From Alitta virens (taxonomy: Eukaryota > Annelida > Polychaeta > Phyllodocida > Nereididae), in the NCBI GenBank assembly GCA_932294295.1, contig OW028579.1, forward strand, positions 2,237,285 to 2,301,284: 64,000 bases of DNA, in the 5' to 3' direction. The notes beneath the pieces were generated by a model, which was not told the origin of the DNA, searched no databases, and was given only the letters and a program-made list of their open reading frames with translations. A program made the translations under genes and the position numbers. Each line of letters opens with the position of its first letter. Position 1 is the first letter of the stretch. This document shows positions 49,401 through 59,292 of the stretch, piece after piece.

Positions 49401-50057
49401 CAGCAAATTTAGCCAGGAAGACTTTCAAGAAGCCTATTTCTTCCTACAGAAAGTCAATAACGAACATGTTGGCTTGACAGCTTGGGGCTTGTTTAATATC
49501 AACAAGTCGTTCATTGTCACTGTAAGTTGATCAGTGGTTTTTACTTTATCGAAGATTTTGTCTTGACATTAATTATGAACTTCGTCAAATTTGCACACAA
49601 TGGTATTTTGTGCTTTCTTTATAGTCTGTGTACTACATGGCCAAATGTGCCACGTGCGTTTTCCATGAGAAGGATAAACGCATGGAAAACACATGGTTTT
49701 TAACTAATTATAATGAAGCAAAAACCATGCGTTTTCCATGCGTTTATCCAAACACATGGAAAACGCATGTGGCACAATTGGCCATGTAGTTACCTCAAGT
49801 TATGTAACCAAACTCAGAACAAAATTTCCTTTCTCTGCGCTGAAAAAGGCAATGAGTATTATATAGGAAATATTTTGTTTATCTATCTTTCGCAGGTCGT
49901 TTCGCTCGGTGTGACCTACACTATCATTCTGATTAGATTTGTGTTGATGCTGGGAGATGGAGAGGCAAGAATGAGCACCACATTTGATCCAGCACTGAAC
50001 ACCTCATTATCAACATCATCCATTGCTTTGTTTTCTACTGCTCAACCTACAGTATGA
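46446..50057 (+). CDS. Gr-like seven-transmembrane receptor, gene 4
   Basis: Exons 46446-47435, 49363-49521 and 49896-50057; introns 1927 and 374 bp, phase 0. The product is 436 residues. Against gene 1, exon 1 differs at three bases in 990 (H15N, V89G, one silent), exon 2 at one silent base, and exon 3 at about seven, including M to L just after TM7 and L to S and N to I in the tail. TM segments and TYTIILIRF are intact. Changes concentrate in the C-terminal tail while introns and flanks carry many indels, so the coding part has been held by selection or conversion. Functional assignment is as for gene 1, at superfamily level. Confidence 0.87.
47488..47674 (-). mobile_element. SINE A in intron 1 of gene 4
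   Basis: Right target-site duplication intact (47675-47690); left copy reads AAGGGTGGCATAACAG (47472-47487), one substitution. Confirms that the insertion is ancestral to all four genes. Confidence 0.87.
48379..48522. mobile_element. MITE 3, full copy in intron 1 of gene 4
   Basis: Left end ACATGGCCAAATGTGCTACG and right end CATAGCACATTTGACCATGT are inverted repeats, extended inward by GCGTTTTCCATG and CATGGAAAACAC. Units 1-3 keep only the right part. Confidence 0.8.
49632..49790. mobile_element. MITE 3, full copy in intron 2 of gene 4
   Basis: Nearly perfect terminal inverted repeats of about 36 bp, beginning ACTACATGGCCAAATGTGCC and ending GGCACAATTGGCCATGTAGT. No coding capacity. This is the best preserved member of the family in the window. 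Confidence 0.85.
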
Positions 50058-51871
50058 CAATAGTTTGTCAAAGTGCCACCTTGTGATGTAACAAAATTGC
50101 ATTGGAGTTGGGCTCCCTCTGGCAGTAAAGAATAACTTCATTACTTGCAAAAGCAACAGTTATGGAGAAAACAGCAAAATCGCTGAATTTTTCACAGTTT
50201 GCTTCTGTTAAGTACAGTGTATATTGTTCATTGACTTTAACTTAAGATTTGTCATAACAGCCAATTTCATACAATTGGAAACCAATCGCATAGAATTGAA
50301 AACTTAACATCAGATGACGTCATGTGAGTCCAGGACTCTTATTGGTTGAGAGACTGCCTTAAACCAACTGAGTTCACATGATGAACACAATATGGAAAAT
50401 ACTCTCATCAGTAATAGTTTATCTGCCTTACTCATCTCAGATTAAAGAATTTATTGGAAAAGAATGGTCATTATTGTCCACTGGAGTTCAGCTTCCAAGT
50501 TTCTGAGATTGATTTCCAGGTCCATGAAATTGACTGTAGGCCTAGTGCAAAAATAATGAAGCATTTGGTATCATATTACTGACTCTACAGTTGCTAATTA
50601 TATTTATCCTGTCAACGTTGATACGATTTGGAATGCTACCTGGTGTTCTCTGAAAATGTTTGGCAAATCAGTTTAGCCATTTTCATTTGATAATGGCATT
50701 TTTTTTATACCGTTTTTAGTGTGACATTTTGAAATTGGTTAAAGATCATTAATTAATTTCAATAATTCGTACTAATAATTTAATATCACAAACTATTATT
50801 TTCTAATGTATATCAAGTCTAGTTTTCTAAACTAAGGGAATTATGCGTTCATTCTTTGCTCTGCCTCTTCACTACTCATTTTACAAACGACACTCTTCAT
50901 ACTAACATTAGGCAACATTTCATACTTAAGTTTTTGTCGAAGAAATTATGGAAGTAATTTAGCATATAGATTGCCAAAATTTTGCAGAAAGATAGTGATC
51001 ATAGTTGTTAAAATATCTGTAACTCAAACTTTAATCTTGTTTTTTCCCTGTGTCACTGATATCTATGAATTAGATGGAAGATTTTTTTTGTCCCGAGCGT
51101 TATGCTCCATATATAACTCAATTTTTAACAAATTTATTTATCTATTAGAAAAAAAATTATAGCTCTAAATCGTGGTGTTGTATGTTCTTCATATCATTCC
51201 AGACTAATTTCAAAGTTTTTTATGTTTCCAGTATAGTGAGAGTCCAAGAAGAATTGAAAATGGGTCTCACGAGCGTTAGTATCAATGTTCTGAAATCCTC
51301 TGCCCATGCCAATCATTCCTTTTACAAAACAATCAAATTAAAAGTAGGTCAATTGGACAATGATAAACTATATGTTGAATTATGTTGAATGTTTATCAAA
51401 TACAATAGATCCATGAGCATTAACCTGCAGCAGATAATAAAAAGAAATGATGAAACAATTAAACTTACAATAGAATAAATAAGAAAATTGCAGTAACTAA
51501 GCAGGTTGTGAGTTTTTATTAAGCATTAGCTTCCAAAAGCAAAATTGACCACTTTGGTTATGTCACAATTTGGCTTCATTATTTTTGCACAAGGCCTGTA
51601 CTTACCGTTTGCTATTGCGAAACTTTCACATTTCATGTAGTTTTCATGTAATTTTCATGTAATTTTCATGACTTGATTACCAACATTTGAAATACAAATT
51701 TTATTGTATCTTTTTATCATCAGCTTCCACTTGCACAAAATTCCATTCATGTCCCACTTAATAAAATACATTTCAAGTTTAACATTCCTCTGAGTTATTG
51801 CTTTGACCGTCATAACAAGAATATTCCTTTTCAAAAAAATAATAGATACCTGGTGTTGTGTGTAGAATGCC
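50058..51871. other. Region downstream of gene 4
   Basis: No gene. TGACGTCA at 50315, half MITE 1 near 50605-50643, the 114-bp stretch kept as in unit 3. Diverged copy of 10586-12263. Confidence 0.5.
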
Positions 51872-52855
51872 AGCATCACTGGGCCTACAGTGTAAACACT
51901 TTAATACAGTATGATGGCTACTGCCTCATTGAGACCAGTGTTTGTGCCTTGTATACTCCATTCTTTACTCAGAATTTTACAAATTTATTTATCTATCAGA
52001 CTAGCACTACAAAATCCTTGGATTGCCCATTAGATCACGAAATGCATTGTTATATGCCACCCAAGTACACTATATAATATAATTACTAATTTGTTCTGTT
52101 TTCACAAATCATTTTGAAGATGAAAAAGTACTGTCATCTAGTGTTTGAACTAAGATATCAATTCTACACTTTTCCTTGAACAATTCAGTCTTTATTTGAT
52201 GAAAATCAGACTAATATTAGGGGAGCAGCAGCCTTTTAAAGTATAAATAATAGCGTAGGCAACCCCTTCCATGATTACGCTGGCTGCTTGCGCTTAGGCG
52301 TTTTAGGCGATCCGGTTGACGATTTCTACTCAAACAGCCGTACCCCCAACAGTTTTGACAGAATTTGACTATTAGGTGAAACTGTGCTATCCCCCTCCCT
52401 GCCTGTGCTGCCTACGCTGCTGCTGCGTTGACCTATAAATTTTCACTCCTCAGACCGTACGTTCGTAAATATACCTGGTCTTTTATAGAACATAGTATGA
52501 TAGTTCTATACAGGCCTAGGCCCAGGTATAAACTGGCTGTGCTCTTATAACCTACTGACCTTGAAATGTGTCTGGTTCAGCATCAAAATACAACATATAA
52601 TGGGATGTGGATGTTTTCTTTCATACCATTTGGGTACTGCTGAATCGTAAGGATGATTCAATTGTTGGTTGTGATTGCTGCTGTCTCAGTATTTACAGGT
52701 TTGCTCTCTTTTAGTCTGCACTATTTATTAAAACTTCTTGTACATTTGACGGTATCATCGTAAATATCTCCAATTCCTGGAAACTGCAACTCCTTATTTA
52801 AAAAAAAAAGATTCTCATTAAAAAAAAAAAAATGCTTTGAGGAATTATCACAAGG
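51872..52855. other. Unit-4-specific segment replacing about 300 bp of units 1-3
   Basis: Homology to the other units breaks at TAGAATGC and resumes at AAAGACTTA. The interior has no match in units 1-3 and contains the candidate signal-peptide exon at 52653. An open frame at 51853-52077 (74 codons, several cysteines) has no splice or homology support. Ends in poly-A runs near 52800-52830. Confidence 0.6.
52653..52698 (+). CDS. Candidate signal-peptide exon of plus-strand secreted-protein relic
   Basis: ATG followed by a hydrophobic run, MIQLLVVIAAVSVFTG, then donor ACAG/GTTTGC in phase 1. Size, phase and composition match two minus-strand candidates at 63025-62965 and 62236-62188. It precedes, on the same strand, two fragments homologous to minus-strand exons (53150 and 53536). 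The link is inferred from order and strand; the exon itself is a short prediction. Confidence 0.45.
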
Positions 52856-53149
52856 TTATAAAGACTTAATCATACCCGTTTATTTATCACTCCATATGTA
52901 TCTTTTCGTAGAAAGAAAAATTAGTAACAGCTGCATAGTTTGAGTAATGAAAACAGCTGTTGTAACTAAGGAAACAGTCTATTTTTAGAAACAACCACAC
53001 ACAGACTTATCAATCTAAATTTAGGTCATGTGCGTCACACAAAACCTAAATACAGCTGCAGTCAGCATACTTGCCCTGGAATTCCATTATATTTTGGTAA
53101 AATTCATATAACTTACCAAATAATCAAGTGCCTAGTCCTTTCGTTTATG

Positions 53150-53635
53150 CTTGCAAAATCAGGAGCCAGAGACCAAACTGATCCAAGATGTGAAAAGTTG
53201 TACAGTTTTGTGTCATCTGTTTTGGTGGAAAGGCAGAAATTGAAACCAAGTATTCTTTTCTTGTGATGGATATCAAACCCAGCTGAGTTGTGTAAATTTA
53301 CTTTCATAATAACAGGTGATCTATACAGCTATTATAGGGCATTAATTAGAAGATGAACAGTATTAAATATCCGAAAAATATTCCAAAATCTTGCCTGCAA
53401 GACAAAATGTAAGCTACAGGTGCTCTTTAGAATGATGAACATTTAAATATTGAATATCTGAAAAATATATCTGAAAAACTTCCACATATTGTTTGCTTTA
53501 AACTATGTGAATGCTCAAATTATACAGGTTCTAAGACTTTGAAAGAACTGCATAATGCTCTCCAACCCAGAAGAATAACATATGAGAAAATGTTCAAGTC
53601 ATACAAACAACTTCAATTGGATCTTTCAGAAGGTT
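53150..53635 (+). pseudogene. Truncated, frameshifted paralogue of the minus-strand secreted-protein gene
   Basis: Two fragments match the minus-strand gene. Near 53165-53270 the DNA matches its exon A, but a two-base gain (GATGTGAAAAGTTG versus GATGAGAAGTTG) puts ETKLIQD and KLYSFVSS in different frames. At 53536-53635, after CTAAG, the frame TLKELHNALQPRRITYEK matches TLRELYDNLQPRGLTYEK of exon B. Nothing matching exons C or D follows. The segment begins about 15 bp right of the array breakpoint, which therefore lies in its first intron. The frameshift and missing 3' exons make it a pseudogene. Family unknown. Confidence 0.6.
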
Positions 53636-54611
53636 TTGATAGATACATTTTAAATAACATAAAAACAAATAGTGGTTAAACATGGCCAAAACCATAATAC
53701 AAAGAAAGGAAAAGTTAAAAATTTAGAACTTTCAGAAGGTTTAGGTGGCAATACAAATTTAGACAGGTAAATATCTATGACATATGAATACAGTATTGTT
53801 CAATTTTTACAATATATCTATGAATATATATATATTTTTTTAACAACCCGATAAGAGAGAGAGATAGAGATAAAGAGATCATTTTTTCTTTTCAAATTCT
53901 ATAACATCATATATATACAGTATAGATACAATTTTCCTGTTTTACTAAATAGGAATTTGGGGTGTGTCACCAGAGCCAGTACAGGCTGTAATTATGCGAC
54001 CCTCCACAAGAAGTATTCCATATTACAGCAGTCACAATGATACATAGTGACATGTCATACAGGCCCAACTTCAGGCCTACATCCCCTATAGTTTTCAGAC
54101 ACCCCAAGATGCATAGTTTTTGATCTGTTTTTTTTTTTATTGAATTGCACTTTTTCTTGATGTTCTGTAGTGTTTTTAGATGTGGTGCAAACAAATGGAC
54201 GGCACAGAAAGTGCATTACAATCAGCTATTGTGGAATGTAGATCCCAATCTCTAGTTTCATGACATTTGATTTTAATTTTACATGATTTTATCTGGAGTA
54301 AGGCTTTATTTCCAACTCCATGAAAAAAATTCATTGACAGTGAATACAAATTTTACCTTTTTATTTTTTTGTGGTATAAAATATATGGTAATGAGTAGGA
54401 AAAGTACCACCAGAAGTCACTGTCACCATAGCAGGTAAGTATCGTTTAAAAATGTCATTTAGTTGTGAGGTCACCCATTTAACAATAGTGTAATAATGTC
54501 ATCCTATTGTCTTTTATCTGCTATGGTGGCAATACCCTCTCTCCCCAATTTCTTTTATATTTATTTCTTTTTCTTTTTTTCTTTAAAGGACTATAGCACA
54601 GGCCTATGCTT
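53636..54611. other. Non-coding AT-rich region
   Basis: No gene supported. Contains a TA-rich microsatellite (53820-53840), a GAGA-rich stretch (about 53853-53870) and poly-T near 54128. Confidence 0.5.
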
Positions 54612-54802
54612 TTAAACTTTCAGGTTGAATAATCCTAGATCCCCGAGGACCATAGCTGCCTCTGCTGCTAGTTTTATGGGTTCCAGTGAACGAGAGCGCA
54701 TTCCATGTGCCTGACCAATGAGCACTACATCGTAGATCCTTCTCGCTTGAATTGATTTGGTTATGTTCAGTATTCTCATGACGTCCTCTTCAGATTTTGA
54801 TG
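54612..54802 (-). CDS. Last exon (D) of secreted-protein gene of unknown family
   Basis: On the minus strand, after acceptor TTTCATTTCAG, the frame opens with SKSEEDVMRILNITKSIQAR and runs 63 codons to TAA, ending GDLGLFNLKV. It starts with two bases that complete the codon left by exon C's single terminal base, so C and D join in frame. It has an N-glycosylation sequon (NIT). I do not recognise the family. The 3.25-kb intron before it houses the Harbinger relic. Confidence 0.55.
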
Positions 54803-55445
54803 CTGAAATGAAATTCCATACTTAGGATTGTGAGTGACAAGCTTACTCATAGATCTAGTCGGTTTGTCTCTCTAAAGGGGGGTTCTCACATAGCCGGTTT
54901 TCCCTATAAAGCCATATTGCTCTCGTAGAATTATTTAATATAGCGCAAAATTGGGCAACTGTACTGCAACCGTGGTTATTGGGAGGTTGTCGTAGAAGAC
55001 TGTGAACACATTTACACGATTCCTCGCAGCCGTCCCAGGACCGAACCGAGAACAACTATAAAAATTGACGGATGTTTTGCTCATGTTCAAAACGTCCATA
55101 GAAAAATTACGTGTGATTGTTTATAGTTAGCAACTGTAGTGAAGCCGTCTTTGCCATCGAGGCACTCGTGGCATATGCCAAGTCACACGTGAGACACTCT
55201 TAGAAGCTGGCAGGTAATCCGTCGCACATGTGGGTGTCAAAAACCCAGCAGGAGAGGTACGTGTACGACGATTAAACCATCGGGTTCTACGTGTGCACTC
55301 ACATTTACCACGGTTAAGTCACCGGTTTCTACTATAAAAAAATCAATACCTACGTACGCTACGTGTGACTCACGTGTGCCATAAGTAAGTCACTGGCTGC
55401 TATGTTAACGAAGGGTGCAGGACGGTTGCAGGGCCGGTTGGCTCG

Positions 55446-55473
55446 TCACGTGACCTCGGCCAGCAGTATATAA
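55446..55473 (+). promoter_or_regulatory. Candidate promoter of the MADF gene
   Basis: Palindromic E-box TCACGTGA (55446-55453) followed by TATATAA (55467-55473), 123 bp upstream of the ATG at 55596. Spacing fits transcription start near 55500. Motif-based only. Confidence 0.45.
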
Positions 55474-55595
55474 TCATTCGCAGTGAGGCAAACATCATTC
55501 ACACCTCTGCCTTTGATAGAAACTGACGACCTCGCCATACTCTCCGCTGCTGCTGTTGCTGTTCCTGTTTGCTGCTTCAAATTTACCTTTTCACT

Positions 55596-56980
55596 ATGGG
55601 ACTCAAGAGGAGACACAATTTTAGAAAGATAAAAGTCACAGAAGAAGAGCCTTCTTCACTTGCCTCTTGGTAAGAATTATTTGATTCCGAAGAATCCAGT
55701 GTTCCTGCAGCTCCTTCTAGTCCTGCCAGTTGTACTTATTATGCTCCTACCAAGTCTCCTACCAAGTCTCCTGCCAGGTCTCCTGCCAAGTCTCCTGCCT
55801 GGTCTTCTGCCAGGTCTCCTGCCAAGTCTCCTGTCTGGTCTTCTGCCAAGTCTTCTGCCAAGTCTTCTGATGTTGACATGGATGACAGTGACAGAGATCC
55901 AGACTTTGATGCAGAGAAGGAAAAGAAAGACACCCAAGAAGAAGATGATTATAGTGATGCCAGTGAATTTCCTGCCACCCAGGCCTCCTCCGCCACGGCT
56001 CCTGCTGCATCTCAGAAGAAGCCAAGAAGAAAGACTGAGAGCTTTTTCTACCTCTCAATGATGAGCAAGACATCGCTGACTGGTACCGGGAGAATGAAAT
56101 ATTCTATGACAGGACCAGACGTGACTACAAGGATCATCAGAGGAAGATGAGGTTCATCGAGGACAAGGAACAGACCCTCAGTGTCAGACCTGGCTTAAGT
56201 CTATCAGAACCAGTGCTGGGAAGCTCATCAAGCAGGGCCCTTCCGGAACAGCCAAGAGAAATCCGACAGAGAAGGAGAAGTGGACTATAGCCTACTTTGG
56301 GTTCCTTGAGCAACAACTAAAGAAGAAGATTGCAAAGAGCAACAAGCAACTGCCCAACTTTGATGAGACCTCCAGTGCAGGGCAGCCAGATTCTGGGCCT
56401 GAAGAACTGGAAGAAGTTGAAGAAGTTGAAGAAGTTGAAGAAGTTGACGGCGAGCCAAGTCCAGTCTTCCCAGCGACAACCAAGGGTGGTCCCTTCAAGA
56501 AGAGGAAGAATACTGGGGATCATTCTTCTGCAACAAGCAAGGATTGACCAGCACATGAAAGCCATCACACAGCCTCCTCCTCCTCCTCCTCCTCCTATAG
56601 ATCCGAAGACCCTGAGAATCCGCTCGATGACTGACTACATATATTCTGAATGTCTTCAGTTGGACTTGGACATGTATGATGACGTCAAAGCCCAGTTGAC
56701 GTTCTTCCTGCAGCTGAAGGCGCAGGCAGAACAAGCAGCAGAAGCAACAGCAGCAGTTGATTATTCAGCAGCAGCAGCAGCTCCATCAGCAACAGCAGCT
56801 CCATCAGCAGCAGCAGGCGCCCAGATGTTTCAGCCGATGTTCAGCCAGTTTCAGCATGCTACTCCTGAGAAACAATGGACTACCGTGCAGAACATGTCTG
56901 CACAGCCGTGTCCTTCAGCTTCTTTACAGCCTGCAGGAGCTTCTTCAGCTGCCATGTTCCAGCCTGCAGGTACCTACTAG
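55596..56980 (+). pseudogene. MADF-domain DNA-binding protein gene, frameshifted (Harbinger accessory ORF)
   Basis: From ATG 55596 the frame reads MGLKRRHNFRKIKVTEEE, meets TAA at 55671, then continues in the same frame through S/P/A/K repeats (KSPAKSPA-like, 55742-55870) and an acidic stretch (DMDDSDRDPDFDAEKEKK). Near 56050 it must shift for the MADF half WYRENEIFYDRTRRDYKD (56081-56134), again near 56185 for TWLKSIRTSAGKLIKQ, and near 56530 for the C-terminal frame (IDQHMKAIT, poly-P, DYIYSECLQLDLDMYDDVKA, A/Q-rich tail) ending TAG at 56980. The MADF pattern (WY-x-N-x-hh-YD then W-h-SIRT) is clear. GTAAGA at the first stop could be a splice donor, but no sensible acceptor follows. Several lesions make it a pseudogene unless the assembly has indel errors. 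Confidence 0.65.
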
Positions 56981-57119
56981 TCTTCTGGACCTGGACCTTC
57001 ATCTTCATTGGGTGTCTTCCCTGCTGTACCTTCTCCATTGGTGCCTGGGTTCTTCTTTCTTGAACCCACCTTCAGTGGGATCCTTGCTGTCTGCCAGTGA
57101 CAACATTCCTGCCTGTTGC

Positions 57120-57345
57120 TAATTCTAGGCCCAACTTTGGCAAGCACGAAGTTCTTGTAGTGGGTTTCATCCTCCATCAATAATTCATTCATCAAGCGTT
57201 CGTATTGGCCCATCTGAGGTATTCGCAATAGCCGAGGCCTCACCCAAAATCTCTTCCTTCTCCTTCAATTAATGACTGCTTGTCTTCTTTTTGCAGCTCT
57301 TCTGGGTTGTTCTTCATCCAGCACAATAGCCTGCTAGTCGCACAT
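57120..57345 (-). pseudogene. PIF/Harbinger transposase, N-terminal remnant
   Basis: On the minus strand the frame contains DEEQPRRAAKRRQAVIN, a stop near 57272, then KRFWVRPRLLRIPQMGQYER and LMNELLMEDETHYKNF. The pattern RxWVRPxLLRR..GQY..LM.EL..ED...(Y/F)..F is the start of HARBI1/PIF-like transposases just before the helical and DDE domains. After AKVGPRI homology ends; the catalytic D, D and E regions are absent. It faces the MADF gene. Non-functional relic. Confidence 0.6.
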
Positions 57346-57800
57346 TTAATTCCAAGGTGGCCTGAGCCAATTTTACAATGGCTGTTGGTTGGTTTACTGG
57401 ATGTGCAATGGTCCTTTCTCTGTGGTAACAAGGAGCAGAATGAAGGCTACAGACAAGCCACTTATATATGCACATCTACCCCTCCACCATGACAGCCGAC
57501 CTTCAAACATAGTACACGTAGTTCACATAGTTAACTCGCCATCTTGTTCTTTGTAACCTTCACCGCCGTGATTGACACGTGCTTGATACGCCCCTCACAC
57601 GTACAAGCCTGCGGGTCTTACGTAGATGCCGTGGAATCTCCTGTCATAAACGTGATTTACCCGTAGCTCACCCGGCATCAGACCGGGCATCATCTGTCGG
57701 GTTTGGTACGTATCCTACTTGTGATCCGCCGGGTGACCATGATTCACATCTCACTGCCTCCAACTCACCCGTCGTCTTTAGCCCTGCCCATTTTTGCTTC

Positions 57801-58054
57801 TAACAACCATGGTGAAGTTCTCAAAATGGGGTATTACATAATTCCGCGACAGCAATACGGCTTTCTTATGAAATCTGCTGTAATTGGCCACTCAAGGGAA
57901 TAGAAAATTTTGGTTATAATAAGACAGGTGGCCATTTATTAGAGGGGTAAAATTTGGAGGTCAATGACCTAATGTTATGACCTAAAATCCCTCTAAATAT
58001 TGACGCTACACATCTAAACATTTAGTTTCACAGACTATCGGATATTGAACCCAC
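57801..58054. other. Intron sequence between exon C and the Harbinger relic
   Basis: AT-rich; no element or exon recognised. Confidence 0.4.
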
Positions 58055-58266
58055 CATGAAGTTCCTTCGCAGCTTCTTTTGGGTCAGGAGTCAAAATCAT
58101 CTGGTTCTTTGAAAATAAAATGAAGGACAGCCACTTTGATCCATATTTCACCTGCATGACCTCAAAAAATCTTGTCAGATTGACCAAGTCTGTTGCTTCT
58201 GCTGGATTTGTAGCATTCCTGACAATTTCAAGACCCATCGCCGGATGTCCTCGAAATATTTTACCA
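58055..58266 (-). CDS. Exon C of secreted-protein gene of unknown family
   Basis: After acceptor ATCAGAG the exon is 212 nt: one base, 70 codons, one base. It reads GKIFRGHPAMGLEIVRNATN onward through LVNLTRFFEVMQVKYGSKWL and ends at HASK across the next junction (donor CATG/GTGGGT). Incoming phase 2 and outgoing phase 1 fit exons B and D exactly. Sequons NAT and NLT suggest passage through the secretory pathway. No family was recognised. Confidence 0.6.
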
Positions 58267-58909
58267 CTCTGATTTAAAAGGTGACAAAAAGTTTATTTTC
58301 TTACCAAATGGAATCTGCAAAAGCATAGGTTGCAGTGTTGCTATCAGCAATGTTAAAAATTCAGGGGAATTATGTTTAATTTATGGCAAATTCATTTCTA
58401 ACCATTAGAAATTAAATCATAAAAATTAATTTGCCAAAAAATAAAAACTCACGAAAATTTGCGCACAAAAAAATTAGGGCTATTTGACTTATTATATAAA
58501 TTGGCAAAATGTCTGAAAACTGAAAAGTGCAAATCCAGTACTTATGCCATTAATTGATAGCAGGGCAATTAAGTAATAACATACAACAGCAAACTGTTTT
58601 TCAGCATTATTGTATCTATATGCACTTGAATTTATATTAATACAAGCTCACTATACATAATACGACACATACCATTTTTATTCATAAAAAAAGTGTTGCT
58701 GTTACTTTGTATTACTAAAATGCACTCCTTTCAAGATACACTTACACTTTGACCATTGTTGAACTTTTCACTTGCTGCTATACATTTTGGCCGAAAGTCA
58801 AATAGTCACACCTTTTTGTGAGTATGGTAAACACTGAAGCAATATGACATAATATGAATTATAAAAATTGGCTTCTACAGCACTGAAATTGTTAAATTGT
58901 ATATTGCAC
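58267..58909. other. Intron between exons B and C
   Basis: AT-rich, no feature seen. Confidence 0.4.
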
Positions 58910-59034
58910 CTTGGAGCATTTGTGTAGCCTCCTAATTCCTCTGTAAGGTGCTCTTGCAGTACTCCGTAGCTGTTTTGAAGTTTCTCGTATGTCAGGCCTC
59001 TGGGTTGCAGATTGTCATACAGTTCTCTCAAAGT
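58910..59034 (-). CDS. Exon B of secreted-protein gene of unknown family
   Basis: After acceptor TGTCCAG the frame starts TLRELYDNLQPRGLTYEKLQ and ends TNAP plus two bases before donor AAG/GTGCAA. Those two bases plus the first base of exon C make AGT (Ser). Matches the plus-strand fragment at 53536 (TLKELHNALQPRRITYEK), which supports it as a real coding exon. Predicted mostly helical and polar. Confidence 0.6.
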
Positions 59035-59137
59035 CTGGACACCTACAAAATTTTAATACATGTATCTAATTTCACCACAAATAACAAAAATATTTTACAT
59101 ATTTCAGAAATAGAACATTATTCAAACGAAAAAATAC

Positions 59138-59226
59138 AGATAGCATTCCAAATCGGCCCAGCGTCATCACAACATTGGCCACCATCAGTACAACATCGTT
59201 GACATCGATTTTGAATGCTATCTGGG
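59138..59226. mobile_element. MITE 1, in intron between exons A and B
   Basis: CAGATAGCATTCCAAATCGG at the left, GATTTTGAATGCTATCTGGG at the right, ACATCG words inside. A copy outside the array, showing that the family is dispersed. Confidence 0.75.
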
Positions 59227-59292
59227 AGTGGATAGCCTACGTGTTATCTTGCATGTGAATTCCTTCACTTCTCCAGGGTTTGATACATTCAC

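Larger units (their letters stand above)
38611..53134 (+). repeat. Tandem array unit 4 (diverged, right-hand end)
   Basis: About 14.5 kb. Collinear with units 1-3 but with many more substitutions and indels outside the exons, a minisatellite of about 24 copies, an extra plus-strand SINE A (43115-43275), two full MITE 3 copies, and a 980-bp stretch (51872-52855) in place of about 300 bp in units 1-3. Homology stops at about 53134 in AAGTGCCTAG, which defines the right breakpoint. Confidence 0.9.
54875..57800. mobile_element. Decayed PIF/Harbinger-type transposon with MADF gene and transposase remnant
   Basis: Two diagnostic pieces lie tail to tail: a MADF-domain gene (+, 55596-56980) and the N-terminal part of a Harbinger-type transposase (-, about 57345-57120). 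PIF/Harbinger elements typically encode a DDE transposase plus a Myb/SANT- or MADF-like DNA-binding protein. The left edge may be TAA followed by GGGGGGTTCTCACATAGCC at about 54875; no matching right terminus was found, so both edges are approximate. GC content is higher than in the surroundings. Flanks (55150-55430 and 57540-57740) carry repeated ACGTGTG/TCACGTG-like and CGGGTT/ACCCG words, as in subterminal transposase sites. Confidence 0.6.

Noticed and set aside
51853..52077. 74-codon cysteine-containing open frame
   Set aside because: No signal peptide, splice signals or second copy support it; part is AT-rich sequence resembling the nearby non-coding region.
55677..55937. Arginine- and glycine-rich open frames on the minus strand
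   Set aside because: Reverse translation of the KSPA-coding repeats of the MADF gene.
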